Source of the DNA: Lachnospiraceae bacterium G41
GTDB taxonomy: Bacteria; Bacillota; Clostridia; Lachnospirales; Lachnospiraceae
Direction: 5' to 3'
Assembly: GCA_900100245.1 (NCBI GenBank)
Contig: FNEU01000001.1
Location: forward strand, 310,001 to 374,000
Length of the DNA stretch: 64,000 nucleotides
Shown here: positions 32,275 through 41,866 of the stretch, one piece after another
How the letters are laid out: each line of letters starts with the position of its first letter
How positions within the stretch are numbered: position 1 is the stretch's first letter
Made by a program: the position numbers and the translations under genes
The notes under the pieces: model-generated
Told to the model about the DNA's origin: nothing
The model's database searches: none
The model's input: only the letters and a program-made list of their open reading frames with translations

Positions 32275-35046
32275 TTAATTAAGATAGGGTTCCGCATCCT
32301 CCACGGTTATAAGTCCGTCATTCACCATATTTCTTATATCCTGCTTAAGATAATCGCTTCTTTCAAAGTCATTCTCAAGTGCTTTTCCGTACCATAAAAG
32401 AGCCATCTGATAATTTCCCATTGTGTAATATGCGCAGCCGCAATTGTACATTTCTTCAGGATTGCTGCTCAGATTTGAAGCTTTTTCAAAATACGAAGCA
32501 CTCTTGGAGTAATCTGCGTCCCAGTAATAAATTCTTCCCATAATTCCATACATCTCAGCATCTTCGTAGCCTTTCTGTTCAGCAATAAGATAATACTTCA
32601 GGGCGGTTTCGGTGTTCATGGTGACTATGTTACCCACAAAGTACATATCTCCCATCAACTTATAAGTTTCTGCTGATGCATCCTGATTATCAACAGCTTT
32701 CTGCAAATAATAATAAGCTTTGGAAGTATCCTGATTCACCTCGTAACCGTAATAATACATCTTGCCGAGTTTATCGCATGCCGGTGTATAACCCATATCT
32801 GCGGCCTTTTCATAATATAAAATTGCTAACGCATTGTCTCTGGGAACTTCTATATCATCATGGTATATGTCACCGAGCGCGTAATATACTGCACTGTCAG
32901 CATATCCGTCGCTTTCAATTTCTTCCAAAAGTTCCTTAGCCTCTCCGCGATTTTGGCTGACACCGAGACCGTCCATTAACATATACGCAACTACTGTTTT
33001 GGCATTCCAATCTCCTGCTTCCATCGCTTTTTTAAGCCATTTATACGCGCTTTCATAATCAGGATTGCCGTCCGAAGCACCGTAATAGAACAGATATCCA
33101 AGATTTCTCATAGCCTCGGCATCATTCCTTGCCGCTGCTGCCATAAACCACTTTTGAGCAGTTTCATAATCACCCTGCATTTCATAGATCAATCCGATGC
33201 TGTTCATTGCGTCTGTATTTTGATATGTGGCAGCTTTATAAAACCATCCCAATGCGGTATTGTCATCATCTTCAGGCAAAAATCCCTGTTCGTATAAATC
33301 ACCCAGCTGCCACATAGCATCGGAATTGCCGTGTTCCGCGCTTTTCTTATACAGATCACAAGCCTTGTAGTAATCGACGTCAGCGCCATACCCGTATTCG
33401 TACATCACGCCCAGTGAAACATATGCGTCCAGACATCCGTTTTCAATTGCTTTTTCGTACCAGGCCCTGGCTGCATTATAGTCGTCTGTTCCGTCCTCTT
33501 TCTGCCCGAATTCTCCATAAAGATACATATCTCCGATACGCTTCATGGCTTCGGAATAATTCATATCTGCTGCTTTTTTATACCACTCATATGCTTTGTT
33601 ATAATCCTGCTTAACACTGCCGCTTCCGTATTCGTACAAAAGTCCTATGTCGCAGATAGCCTCCGGAATATTTAAATCAGCAGCTTTGCGGTAATAATCC
33701 ATGGCTTTTTCATAATCTTTTTCTACGCCGAATCCATAATAAAAACCGTTTCCTGCCGAAATCATGGAATACGCATTTTCTTTGTCGGCCGCTTTCATAT
33801 AAAAATCCTGAGACTTTTTGTAATAAATTTCCGAATTTACAAAATCGCCGTCTGAGAGATAAAGTTCAGCTATATTATAACAGCAGGCTCCCTCATAAAA
33901 GGGATATACTTTCATTGCTTTTTCATAACACTCCAAAGCCTTCGAGGTATCTTTCTCAACTCCGAAAACTCCATTCTCATATAAATATCCAAGATCAATA
34001 TATGAATCGCCCGCAACCTCTTTTACGTTGCTCGCAGTGGATTTTTCTAAATATCTAAAAGCATCCTCGGCCCCGTCTTCATAATTAAGATATCCGCTTA
34101 TATAAAAGTTTCCTTCAAAACAATATGCTTCAAGGCATCCGTTGGCCATTGCCTCATCGTACAGACTTATGGCTTTGACAAGGTCCGGATATACTCCCAT
34201 TCCATTCTCATACAGATTACCAAGTTCCAAACGCGCCAGGTCGCTTCCATTTTCAACGCCTTTTTCATAGTTCTCTTTGGCGGACGGATAGTTATATTCT
34301 CTCTCATCCAGCATACCGAGGTAATAATATGCATCGGCCTTTCCTTTTTTGGCAGCTTTTTCGAAATACTCTCTCGCAGCCTCGTTGTCACTGCTGCCCT
34401 GGTATTGGGAATAGTAAGCCTCAAGACCTTTTTTCATATATCTCTTACCGCTGCCGGCGATTCCGACAATTGAAACTATCGCAATTGCAACAATAAGAAA
34501 TAAAGCTAAAACAGCACATAATGCTCCGATAATAGCTACGGGAAGTATTACTTTCTTTTTGCTTTTTTTCTTAGGTTCGATTTTTTCGGATTTCTGCTTT
34601 TTTACGGCATTACGGCTCAAATTGGATGTGTCCACGCCGCTTAGGATAATATCGACATATTCCCTTAAGTCCTCGATTTTTTCCTGCAAAGGCGGTGTAA
34701 TCGCATCAAGCCAGTGAACGCGTGTCAGATAATATTCGAATTCGGAACTCATTTTCTCCTCGGACAATCTGAAAGGAACAATAGTTTTGCCTGCATTGAA
34801 TGCCATGGCAACTTCATTCATAACCTGTCTTGAAGTGTTGGAATCCTCGGTATAAATAAGCACCTGCAGTTTGCAGTCTTCAAGCGCTTTTGTAATGGCC
34901 GTTACCCATTCTTCTCCGGGCATAATATCTCTCGGCGCATACCAGCATTTGATACCGCTTGATTCAAATTCTGCAACTATTGCATCCGCAACATTTTTGT
35001 TTTTGCTTGAATAACTGATAAAAACATCAAAATTATCGTTTGCCAA
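32275..35046 (-). CDS. TIR domain protein with membrane helix and Sel1 repeats
   Basis: A 923-residue protein. The start is TTG at 35046, since GGGAG lies eight bases before it, inside the end of the PseG-like gene; a TTG five codons earlier has no site. The N-terminus is a bacterial TIR domain (NFDVFISYSSKNKNVADAIV, CWYAPRDI) with the conserved glutamate in TSRQVMNEVAMAF at E78, typical of TIR NADases. A helix lies at about 165-190. The rest is about eighteen Sel1-like repeats of 36 residues (AREYFEKAAKKGKADAYYYLG type). Sensor or scaffold in signalling or immunity is plausible; enzyme activity is not shown. Confidence 0.86.
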   Translation of the reverse strand: MANDNFDVFISYSSKNKNVADAIVAEFESSGIKCWYAPRDIMPGEEWVTAITKALEDCKLQVLIYTEDSNTSRQVMNEVAMAFNAGKTIVPFRLSEEKMSSEFEYYLTRVHWLDAITPPLQEKIEDLREYVDIILSGVDTSNLSRNAVKKQKSEKIEPKKKSKKKVILPVAIIGALCAVLALFLIVAIAIVSIVGIAGSGKRYMKKGLEAYYSQYQGSSDNEAAREYFEKAAKKGKADAYYYLGMLDEREYNYPSAKENYEKGVENGSDLARLELGNLYENGMGVYPDLVKAISLYDEAMANGCLEAYCFEGNFYISGYLNYEDGAEDAFRYLEKSTASNVKEVAGDSYIDLGYLYENGVFGVEKDTSKALECYEKAMKVYPFYEGACCYNIAELYLSDGDFVNSEIYYKKSQDFYMKAADKENAYSMISAGNGFYYGFGVEKDYEKAMDYYRKAADLNIPEAICDIGLLYEYGSGSVKQDYNKAYEWYKKAADMNYSEAMKRIGDMYLYGEFGQKEDGTDDYNAARAWYEKAIENGCLDAYVSLGVMYEYGYGADVDYYKACDLYKKSAEHGNSDAMWQLGDLYEQGFLPEDDDNTALGWFYKAATYQNTDAMNSIGLIYEMQGDYETAQKWFMAAAARNDAEAMRNLGYLFYYGASDGNPDYESAYKWLKKAMEAGDWNAKTVVAYMLMDGLGVSQNRGEAKELLEEIESDGYADSAVYYALGDIYHDDIEVPRDNALAILYYEKAADMGYTPACDKLGKMYYYGYEVNQDTSKAYYYLQKAVDNQDASAETYKLMGDMYFVGNIVTMNTETALKYYLIAEQKGYEDAEMYGIMGRIYYWDADYSKSASYFEKASNLSSNPEEMYNCGCAYYTMGNYQMALLWYGKALENDFERSDYLKQDIRNMVNDGLITVEDAEPYLN

Positions 35047-35050
35047 TTTC

Positions 35051-36094
35051 TTATCTCCCAAATAATTTTTCCAATCTTCCCACTATTCTTTCCGCTCCGT
35101 GTCCGTCAGTAATTTCCGAAGCCTTTCTGCTCATTTCCTTTGCCAGTGCTGGATCTTTAGCTACGCGTTTAACCGCGTTTAATACATCATAAAAGAAGCC
35201 GTCATTATTTCTTACGTCTCCCGCATAAATAAATGCACCAAGCTCTCCGAACTTCTCTCCGCCCGGTACCTGATTATCTGCCATTGAGAAACATATACAA
35301 GGCTTTCCGCATGCACAGATTTCATACTGCGTGCTTCCTGCGGCGGAAATGACTATGTCAGCCTCTTCTATTTTTTCTTTCATGTCTTTAACATTTACGA
35401 AATAGTTAATGTTTTTTGTGGCTTCGCAAATGTCTTTTATCTTGTCAATATCCGGCTCCATTTTGCCGAGAATCATATTTATGTTTTTATCTTTGAAAAA
35501 TTCATCTCCGGATAATATTTCGGCAAATCCGTATGCAAGATGTAAGGGATCGGCTCCGCCTACGGAAATCATAATATTCTTTATTTCACTGATTTCACGA
35601 ATATTTTTCTCTGTGAATTCTTTTCTTAAAGGCGCATATGTCGGACCTATTATCATTGCAGGTTCTTTGACCCCTTCGGTCATATACATCTCTTTGTATT
35701 TTTCCGCATCTGCATATACATTGTAATTAATGAGGCAGTCAACATCGTATGCAAACGAATATACATCGTCGAGATATACGGTTTTGATTAATTCTTTTAC
35801 GGACTGTAAATATGCCTGGGAAACATAATAACTGTCGATGATTAATAGATTTGCTTTTTCTTCGGCGATAATTTGTTCAAGCAGTGCAAGCTCATCATCC
35901 ATTCTGTTATACGACGTTGTAAGATAATAAACGTCATATCCTCTGTTCATGATAAAATCCATGGGAGTATCTTTGGCGCATACGAACACACAGTCATGCC
36001 CTTTTTCTTTTAAAGCATCGCAAACAGAGAGGCATCTCATCACATGCCCCTGTCCTATATTCTTATTCGCATCTGCTCTTATTAATGCTTTCAT
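35051..36094 (-). CDS. PseG-like UDP-sugar hydrolase/glycosyltransferase
   Basis: A 347-residue GT-B fold protein. The N-terminal RADANKNIGQGHVMRCLSVC is the hallmark of PseG (UDP-2,4-diacetamido-2,4,6-trideoxy-altropyranose hydrolase, pseudaminic acid pathway); ISVGGADPLHL and SAAGSTQYEICACGKP follow at the nucleotide-sugar site. There is no fused acetyltransferase. No other pse gene is nearby, so it may act on a different UDP-sugar or its partners lie elsewhere. The ATG lies four bases upstream of the pcrA stop side, and the next gene starts within four bases of its end. Confidence 0.82.
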   Translation of the reverse strand: MKALIRADANKNIGQGHVMRCLSVCDALKEKGHDCVFVCAKDTPMDFIMNRGYDVYYLTTSYNRMDDELALLEQIIAEEKANLLIIDSYYVSQAYLQSVKELIKTVYLDDVYSFAYDVDCLINYNVYADAEKYKEMYMTEGVKEPAMIIGPTYAPLRKEFTEKNIREISEIKNIMISVGGADPLHLAYGFAEILSGDEFFKDKNINMILGKMEPDIDKIKDICEATKNINYFVNVKDMKEKIEEADIVISAAGSTQYEICACGKPCICFSMADNQVPGGEKFGELGAFIYAGDVRNNDGFFYDVLNAVKRVAKDPALAKEMSRKASEITDGHGAERIVGRLEKLFGR

Positions 36095-36097
36095 GTT

Positions 36098-38578
36098 TTA
36101 AATCACCGTCAGTTTCGTAAATCTCGAATCGAGTATTCTCTGACCGTACTGGTCGAACTCTATTTTAACATAAGTGTTAACGCCACTTGAGTCAATTTCT
36201 TTTACGGTGCCTTCCCCAAATTTAATATGGTTTACTCTGTCACCAACCTTATAGTTTATATTGCTCTTAAGGTCGCTGCCTTTAGTAAACCCTAGAGGTT
36301 TTGCAGTGGCTTTAACTGTGGCGGTTTTATAATTCGTGCTGACCCTGGCTGTATCGCTTGATGATTTTATGTCAACTAAATCGGCATCTCTTGCACTTGG
36401 ATTAAATGTTTCGTTATTTGTTTTATGAGTTATGTTAACCTTTGCCGTGGCTTTGGGTTTGCCGTTTGACAATAATCCTGTCGATGCATAAGGTACTCCG
36501 CCGAAAATAGATTTTGACGCACCGTTTGAAGAATTCCTCAAATAACCGCCGTAAATGCCCGTAGAAGCGTATTTAGAATGCTGCATGGGAATCTCTTCGG
36601 CTGTGCTCTTTTTAAACTTTGTATCGGAATCTAAGAGCTCTGAGGGTATCTCTCTTACAAATCGGCTGATCGGATAATTCTGCCACTGGCCTCTTGCCAT
36701 TCTGCTTTGAGCCGCTGTCAGAGTCAAATCGTCCTTGGCTCTTGTGATACCAACATATGCGAGTCTTCTTTCTTCCTCGATATCCTCGGAATTGTATGAA
36801 GTTATGCTTCTCTCTCCGGGGAATAAACCGTCTTCCATTCCCACAATATATACATGTGAGAATTCAAGTCCCTTCGCCGAATGAAGCGTCATCATAAGTA
36901 TTCTGTCAAGGGAAGTATCCGCATTGTCTATATCAGCAACTAACGATACATCATTTAAGAATTCCTGAAGTGTCGGACCTTTCTCGGCGTCAGGGTTTTC
37001 TGCCAGATATTTTTCTTCAAAATATGCAGCCTTTGAAATAAGTTCGTCTATATTGGCAAGTCTGTCGTTAGCATCATCCTTGTCTTCGTTTTCTTTTATG
37101 TAGTCTTCGTATTTAATCTTGTCGATAAGTTCGGATATAATCTCCGGAATATCGTCGAATTCGCCTTCGTTTATTCTCTCTCTGAAAACAATGATATCCG
37201 ATGCGAAATCCTTCATCTTATCTGCAGCTTTGCCTATCGAAGGTATTCTGTCGGCGTGAAGCAGTGCTTCGAAGAGTGATATTTCATTATTCTCGGCATA
37301 CATTCTGGCTTTGCCGAGTGACGTCTCGCCTATACCGCGCTTGGGCACATTGACAATTCTTTCAACGTTTAAGTTGTCGTTACCGTTTGCAATCGTTTTA
37401 AGATATGCGAGAATGTCTTTTATTTCTCTTCTTGAATAGAAGTTTGTGCCGCCTACAATCGTGTAAGGAATGTTTTCTCTCAGCATCACTTCTTCAAGTT
37501 CACGCGACTGCTGATTGGTACGGTAAAGTATTGCTATATCGTTCCTTAACGCATCACGTCTTCTGACCTTGGTATATATGTCGTTTGCAACGAACATAGC
37601 CTCGTCCTTGGAAGAGGGAAACTGTCTGAAATGAATCTTGCTGCCGTCTCCTCTTGCGGACCAGAGTGTCTTTTCTTTTCTGCCGATATTATGCGCAATT
37701 ACAGCATTGGCGGCATTAAGAATATTTTCTGTCGAACGGTAATTCTGCTCGAGTTTAACGACCTTACATGTCGGATAATTCTTCTCGAAATCAAGAATAT
37801 TTCTTATGTTTGCACCTCTGAAACGATAGATTGACTGATCGTCGTCACCTACCACGCAAAGGTTTTTGTATTTATCAGCGAGCAGTTTTATAAACGCAAA
37901 CTGAACCGAGTTTGTATCCTGATACTCGTCCACAAGTATGTATTTAAATCTGTTTCTATAATTTTCAAGAACGTCCTTGTTTTTTTTGAAAAGCTCAACA
38001 GTAAGAAGCAACAGATCGTCGAAATCAAGCGCGTTATTGTCAAAAAGAACCTTCTCATATTCCCTGTAAAGAAAGGACACTTTTTTCTCGTAATCTTCTT
38101 TGGCAAACGACTCATATTCTTCGGGCGTAACCATTTCATTCTTGTTCGAACTGATAGTCGAGAGAATCATTTTAGGAGGATATTCCTTGGGATTAAGCCC
38201 ATGCTTTTTTAGGAGGTCATTCATGACTTTCTTCGAATCATCTGTATCATATATACTGAAATCCGAATTGTATCCTAAAAGATCAATATGACGTCTTAAG
38301 ATACGTGCGCATGTGGAATGAAAAGTCGAAACCCATATCGAATCCGCACCGAATCCGACTATGTCATCCACTCTCTTTCTCATTTCTTCCGCAGCTTTGT
38401 TCGTAAAGGTGATCGCAAGTATGTTATACGGAGAAATCCCCATATCAATCATATGCGCTATTCTGTATGTAATTACTCTTGTTTTACCCGAACCTGCACC
38501 TGCTAATATAAGCAGCGGTCCTTCCGTCTGCATCACAGCTTCATACTGCTCGGGGTTTAAAGATCGCTCTAAATTCAT
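36098..38578 (-). CDS. pcrA: ATP-dependent DNA helicase PcrA (UvrD/Rep family)
   Basis: An 826-residue SF1A helicase. Motifs in order: Q motif LNPEQYEAV, Walker A LAGAGSGKTRVIT, motif Ia FTNKAAEEMR, motif II LVDEYQDTN, motif III VGDDDQSIYRFRGAN, motif IV LEQNYRST, motif V TLHSAKGLEFSHVY and motif VI RRLAYVGITRA. The long Ser/Thr/Lys-rich linker and the C-terminal SLxTUD-like segment (VGDRVNHIKFGEGTV) match Gram-positive PcrA. It acts in repair and plasmid replication, unwinding 3' to 5'. The 177-base gap upstream carries a TTAACATAT box at the start and a terminator of the neighbouring gene. Confidence 0.96.
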   Translation of the reverse strand: MNLERSLNPEQYEAVMQTEGPLLILAGAGSGKTRVITYRIAHMIDMGISPYNILAITFTNKAAEEMRKRVDDIVGFGADSIWVSTFHSTCARILRRHIDLLGYNSDFSIYDTDDSKKVMNDLLKKHGLNPKEYPPKMILSTISSNKNEMVTPEEYESFAKEDYEKKVSFLYREYEKVLFDNNALDFDDLLLLTVELFKKNKDVLENYRNRFKYILVDEYQDTNSVQFAFIKLLADKYKNLCVVGDDDQSIYRFRGANIRNILDFEKNYPTCKVVKLEQNYRSTENILNAANAVIAHNIGRKEKTLWSARGDGSKIHFRQFPSSKDEAMFVANDIYTKVRRRDALRNDIAILYRTNQQSRELEEVMLRENIPYTIVGGTNFYSRREIKDILAYLKTIANGNDNLNVERIVNVPKRGIGETSLGKARMYAENNEISLFEALLHADRIPSIGKAADKMKDFASDIIVFRERINEGEFDDIPEIISELIDKIKYEDYIKENEDKDDANDRLANIDELISKAAYFEEKYLAENPDAEKGPTLQEFLNDVSLVADIDNADTSLDRILMMTLHSAKGLEFSHVYIVGMEDGLFPGERSITSYNSEDIEEERRLAYVGITRAKDDLTLTAAQSRMARGQWQNYPISRFVREIPSELLDSDTKFKKSTAEEIPMQHSKYASTGIYGGYLRNSSNGASKSIFGGVPYASTGLLSNGKPKATAKVNITHKTNNETFNPSARDADLVDIKSSSDTARVSTNYKTATVKATAKPLGFTKGSDLKSNINYKVGDRVNHIKFGEGTVKEIDSSGVNTYVKIEFDQYGQRILDSRFTKLTVI

Positions 38579-38708
38579 ATATGTTAAGTAAATCCTGATT
38601 ATTCTTTTATTTCGTGTTTTTTATGCACATACACTTTGATATTTTACCATAAAATCGAAGATTTTTAAAGGCGGATAAATGCTCATCATAAAAGAATCCA
38701 ACGAAAAA

Positions 38709-38734
38709 AGCGCCTGTGCCTTGGCACAAACGCT
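38709..38734 (-). terminator. Terminator of the LRR surface protein gene
   Basis: AGCGCCTGTGCC (38709-38720) pairs with GGCACAAACGCT (38723-38734) with G-T pairs on the minus strand, followed there by TTTTTTCG. Confidence 0.75.
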
Positions 38735-38756
38735 TTGTGTTTTAATCGTAAAAGAA

Positions 38757-41243
38757 TTAATATTTCAGTTCCTGGCCGATATAGATTAGATTTTCATCTT
38801 TTATGTTGTTTAATGCTACGAGGTTTTTAATCGTGGTATTAAACTTTGCAGCTAATGCAGATAACGTATCTCCGGCCTGAACAATATATGTTCCGCTTTC
38901 TTTAAGGCCGTTTTCATCGGTTTTATATCCGCCATATATGCTGTAAAGATACAAAGGTCCACACCATTTTACTTTAGGATCTGCCTGAACATCTCGACCT
39001 CTAATTGTTACATTAAAATCTTCGTCCATATATGTGTAGTTAAAGACAAGTGTAATCTGAGGATTCTCTTCGAGTATCTTCATTACATCGTACGGAAGTG
39101 AATCTCCCGCGCTCCAGTTAATTGTCTGCTCTTCACCTTTTGCGATTGCTTCTCTTAGCAATGCATAGAGTTCATCGAGATAATCTGATTTTGTTTCTTC
39201 TTTAACGTCTTCTGTATCAGGCTCTGACGGAGTTTCGGGTGTGCTCGGTGTTTCAGGTGTAGTGGGTGTCTCGGGTACCGAAGGCTCTGTAGGTGTTTCA
39301 GGCTTCTCAGTTCCGCCCTGAGCAGGCTTAGGCTCTTCTTTCTTTTCCCAATGAGCAAAAATGGTCATATTTGCTCCGAATACAGTAGAAGTTGTTATTT
39401 CATCGCCACCTGTTTCGTTTGTGAACCATCCGAGAAAATTGTAGCCGTCATATGAAGGTGTAGGAAGTGAATCAAGTTTATATTCAGCGTTGGTATCAGC
39501 CGATACAGGTTCAATACTTCCGCCATTGGCATCAAATATGATTGTATATGTGGGAAGAGGTTCTCCTGCTTCAAATGTTTCTGTTCCCTTCTTACCACAT
39601 TTACAGCTGTAGTAATATCTTGCTGCATGAGTAAAATCAGCATCCTCATCGAAATATGTAATTGTTGCAACCTTTTGGTCAAAGGCATGATTTTCTACAG
39701 TAAGAGTTCCATTTTCATAGGTAATAGCATAACAAGATGTTACATCCTCACCAGCTGAATTAACAATCTTTGCGCCACTAGGAACATTGTCGCAAGATCC
39801 GGGTTCAGTCTGACTGCCGGTAATAGTAACACTTTCTATGCTATCGTCATCAGCAAGAGCTGTATTAGTATATGAGTCTTTCGTTAGAGCACTTCCGTCA
39901 CATGCTTTTGTATCACTATCTGCAGTGATAGTCAGTTCTTTCGGGGAAATTTTAAAACTTTCTGTTGTATAACTATTGAAATTTGAACCAGCTCCTACAA
40001 GCTTGACCATGTATGATGAACCGGCATTTACGCATTCAGTATCTGATTTCCAAGTTACACCATTATCATTACTAAACTCAAAATAATAGTCTCCTTTTGA
40101 TGCTGTAATTTTATTTTCACCATTTTTTAATTCTATTGCATCTATAACTATATCCTTCCGATCTTTACTATTATATGTAAAAGTAGCACCTCCAAAATCT
40201 ACCGTACATGTACTTAAATCAAGAGGTTTAACCGTATGCTTTATTTCTATGGGTCCAAACGCTGGATTCGTCATTGTAAATTCAGCTGTATAATCTCCTG
40301 CATCCTTCACCTCTTTTGCATCTTTATAAGTTACAGTATAGTCAATACTCGAATCCACAACACCATTAACCTTAACTACAAATGGGATAGCCTGGCCGGT
40401 ATATGTATCAGAATCAAATCCATACTTATATATTTTTGTTGTATTTTCAAAAGCATCATCAGCAATAACCGTTTCTTGTGGTAATATTACATTTCCTATT
40501 TTTTCACAATCCTCGAACGCACTTTTATCAATACTGGTTACATTTCCTTTAAATGTTACACTTGTTAGATCGTAACATCCCGAGAACGCATAATCACAAA
40601 TGCTTCCTACGTTTCCTTTAAATGTTACATTTGTTAGAGCGTCACATCCCACGAACGCATGCTTACAAATGTTGCCTACATTTCCTTCAAATGTTACACT
40701 TGTTAGATCATCACAACCTTGAAATGCACATGCACCAATGTTTCCTACATTTTCATCAAATGATACACTTGTTAGATCGTAACATCCCGAGAACGCAAGA
40801 TCAACAATGGTGTCTATATTTCCTTCAAATGTTACATTTTTAAGAGCTTCACAACATTCGAATGCATAAAATCCAATACTATTTACGTTTCCTTTAAATG
40901 TTACACTTGTAAGAGCTTCACAATTTCTGAATGCATAATCTCCAATACTATTTACGTTTCCGACAAATGTTACACTTGTAATAGAGTCATTATCATAAAA
41001 TGCTCTATCACCTACTCCAACCACTCGCTTTCCTTCAATTTTAGCCGGAATTACAATATCAGCCCCCGTTCCGTTGTATTTGGTAATAGTTATTTCCCCT
41101 TCTTCATTAACTACATATTCAAAATCACCTGACGTTTCTGCTTTCGCCTTCATCGGAAAACTGAATACAGGCATTACTGCCAATACCATTACCATTGTCA
41201 CGATAAATGATAAAATTCTTCTTACGTTTTTTTTCATATTCAA
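38757..41243 (-). CDS. BspA-like leucine-rich repeat surface protein with LysM domain
   Basis: An 828-residue secreted protein. A signal peptide ends near residue 35 (AEA/AKA). BspA-type LRR units of 23 residues follow (SICDYAFSGCYDLTSVTFKG), about eight, then Ig-like MBG/Big domains, a B-repeat (YTIIFDANGG to GGDEITTST), a Pro/Glu/Thr linker, and a C-terminal LysM (YIVQAGDTLSALAAKFNTT) that probably binds peptidoglycan. Role in adhesion is plausible. The start is uncertain: TTG at 41243 has ideal spacing to GGGAGG, while ATG at 41237 is 13 bases away. Confidence 0.88.
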   Translation of the reverse strand: MNMKKNVRRILSFIVTMVMVLAVMPVFSFPMKAKAETSGDFEYVVNEEGEITITKYNGTGADIVIPAKIEGKRVVGVGDRAFYDNDSITSVTFVGNVNSIGDYAFRNCEALTSVTFKGNVNSIGFYAFECCEALKNVTFEGNIDTIVDLAFSGCYDLTSVSFDENVGNIGACAFQGCDDLTSVTFEGNVGNICKHAFVGCDALTNVTFKGNVGSICDYAFSGCYDLTSVTFKGNVTSIDKSAFEDCEKIGNVILPQETVIADDAFENTTKIYKYGFDSDTYTGQAIPFVVKVNGVVDSSIDYTVTYKDAKEVKDAGDYTAEFTMTNPAFGPIEIKHTVKPLDLSTCTVDFGGATFTYNSKDRKDIVIDAIELKNGENKITASKGDYYFEFSNDNGVTWKSDTECVNAGSSYMVKLVGAGSNFNSYTTESFKISPKELTITADSDTKACDGSALTKDSYTNTALADDDSIESVTITGSQTEPGSCDNVPSGAKIVNSAGEDVTSCYAITYENGTLTVENHAFDQKVATITYFDEDADFTHAARYYYSCKCGKKGTETFEAGEPLPTYTIIFDANGGSIEPVSADTNAEYKLDSLPTPSYDGYNFLGWFTNETGGDEITTSTVFGANMTIFAHWEKKEEPKPAQGGTEKPETPTEPSVPETPTTPETPSTPETPSEPDTEDVKEETKSDYLDELYALLREAIAKGEEQTINWSAGDSLPYDVMKILEENPQITLVFNYTYMDEDFNVTIRGRDVQADPKVKWCGPLYLYSIYGGYKTDENGLKESGTYIVQAGDTLSALAAKFNTTIKNLVALNNIKDENLIYIGQELKY

Positions 41244-41389
41244 AGCTAATCCTCCCGTTTTTTTATAGACAAAATTTAGTATTTTTAAACCTTTCTATAT
41301 ACTTAATTGCAGCTTTTACGATTTTTACTCACGATTTTTAAAAATTTTTTGAAAAAATTTTTAAAATTTTTTTGAGAAGCACAAAAAAA

Positions 41390-41409
41390 CCGGGTGCATA
41401 AGCACCCGG
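41390..41409 (-). terminator. Terminator of the ior-paaK-ACT operon
   Basis: CCGGGTGC (41390-41397) and GCACCCGG (41402-41409) around a short loop, followed on the minus strand by TTTTTTT. It lies 17 bases after the ACT gene stop. Confidence 0.9.
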
Positions 41410-41426
41410 AAAATATAATTTTTTCA

Positions 41427-41855
41427 TTACATTGAGTAAGCAGCTTCGGGATCTACGAGTGTAAGCCCTGCTTTCTTTACTGCATCATATCCTTTGTCGA
41501 TATCGGAGCATTTGATAATCATTGAGCCTGCTTCACGGCTTGAGTTAAGTGTGTACATATACTCAATGTTGATGCCTTCTTCGGCAAACATCTTGGTAAG
41601 GCGGTTAAGGGAACCTGCCTTCTGTTCCATGCTGATTGCAAGAACATCCGTAAGTCTTGCAAGACATCCTTCTTCTTTTAGGATGGCTTTGGCTTTATCG
41701 GGATCGGATACAATCATTCTGATAACACCGTATTCGCTTGTATCCGCTAGTGAAAGACATACGATATTGATATTGTTCTTTGCAAGAATATCCGTTACGC
41801 TGTCAAGTCTTCCTTCTCTGTTTTCAAGAAATACCGTCAACTGTTTTAAATACAT
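41427..41855 (-). CDS. Two-ACT-domain protein, amino-acid-sensing regulator type
   Basis: A 142-residue protein made of two ACT folds: residues 1-65 (LKQLTVFLENREGRLDSVTDIL) and 68-138 (DVLAISMEQKAGSLNRLTKMF). Such genes often follow phenylacetate-CoA ligase and are thought to bind aromatic amino acids, so it probably senses the substrate of the pathway and acts on the ligase or oxidoreductase. It lies 11 bases after the ligase gene and is the last gene of the operon. Confidence 0.85.
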   Translation of the reverse strand: MYLKQLTVFLENREGRLDSVTDILAKNNINIVCLSLADTSEYGVIRMIVSDPDKAKAILKEEGCLARLTDVLAISMEQKAGSLNRLTKMFAEEGINIEYMYTLNSSREAGSMIIKCSDIDKGYDAVKKAGLTLVDPEAAYSM

Positions 41856-41866
41856 ATCTTCACCCC

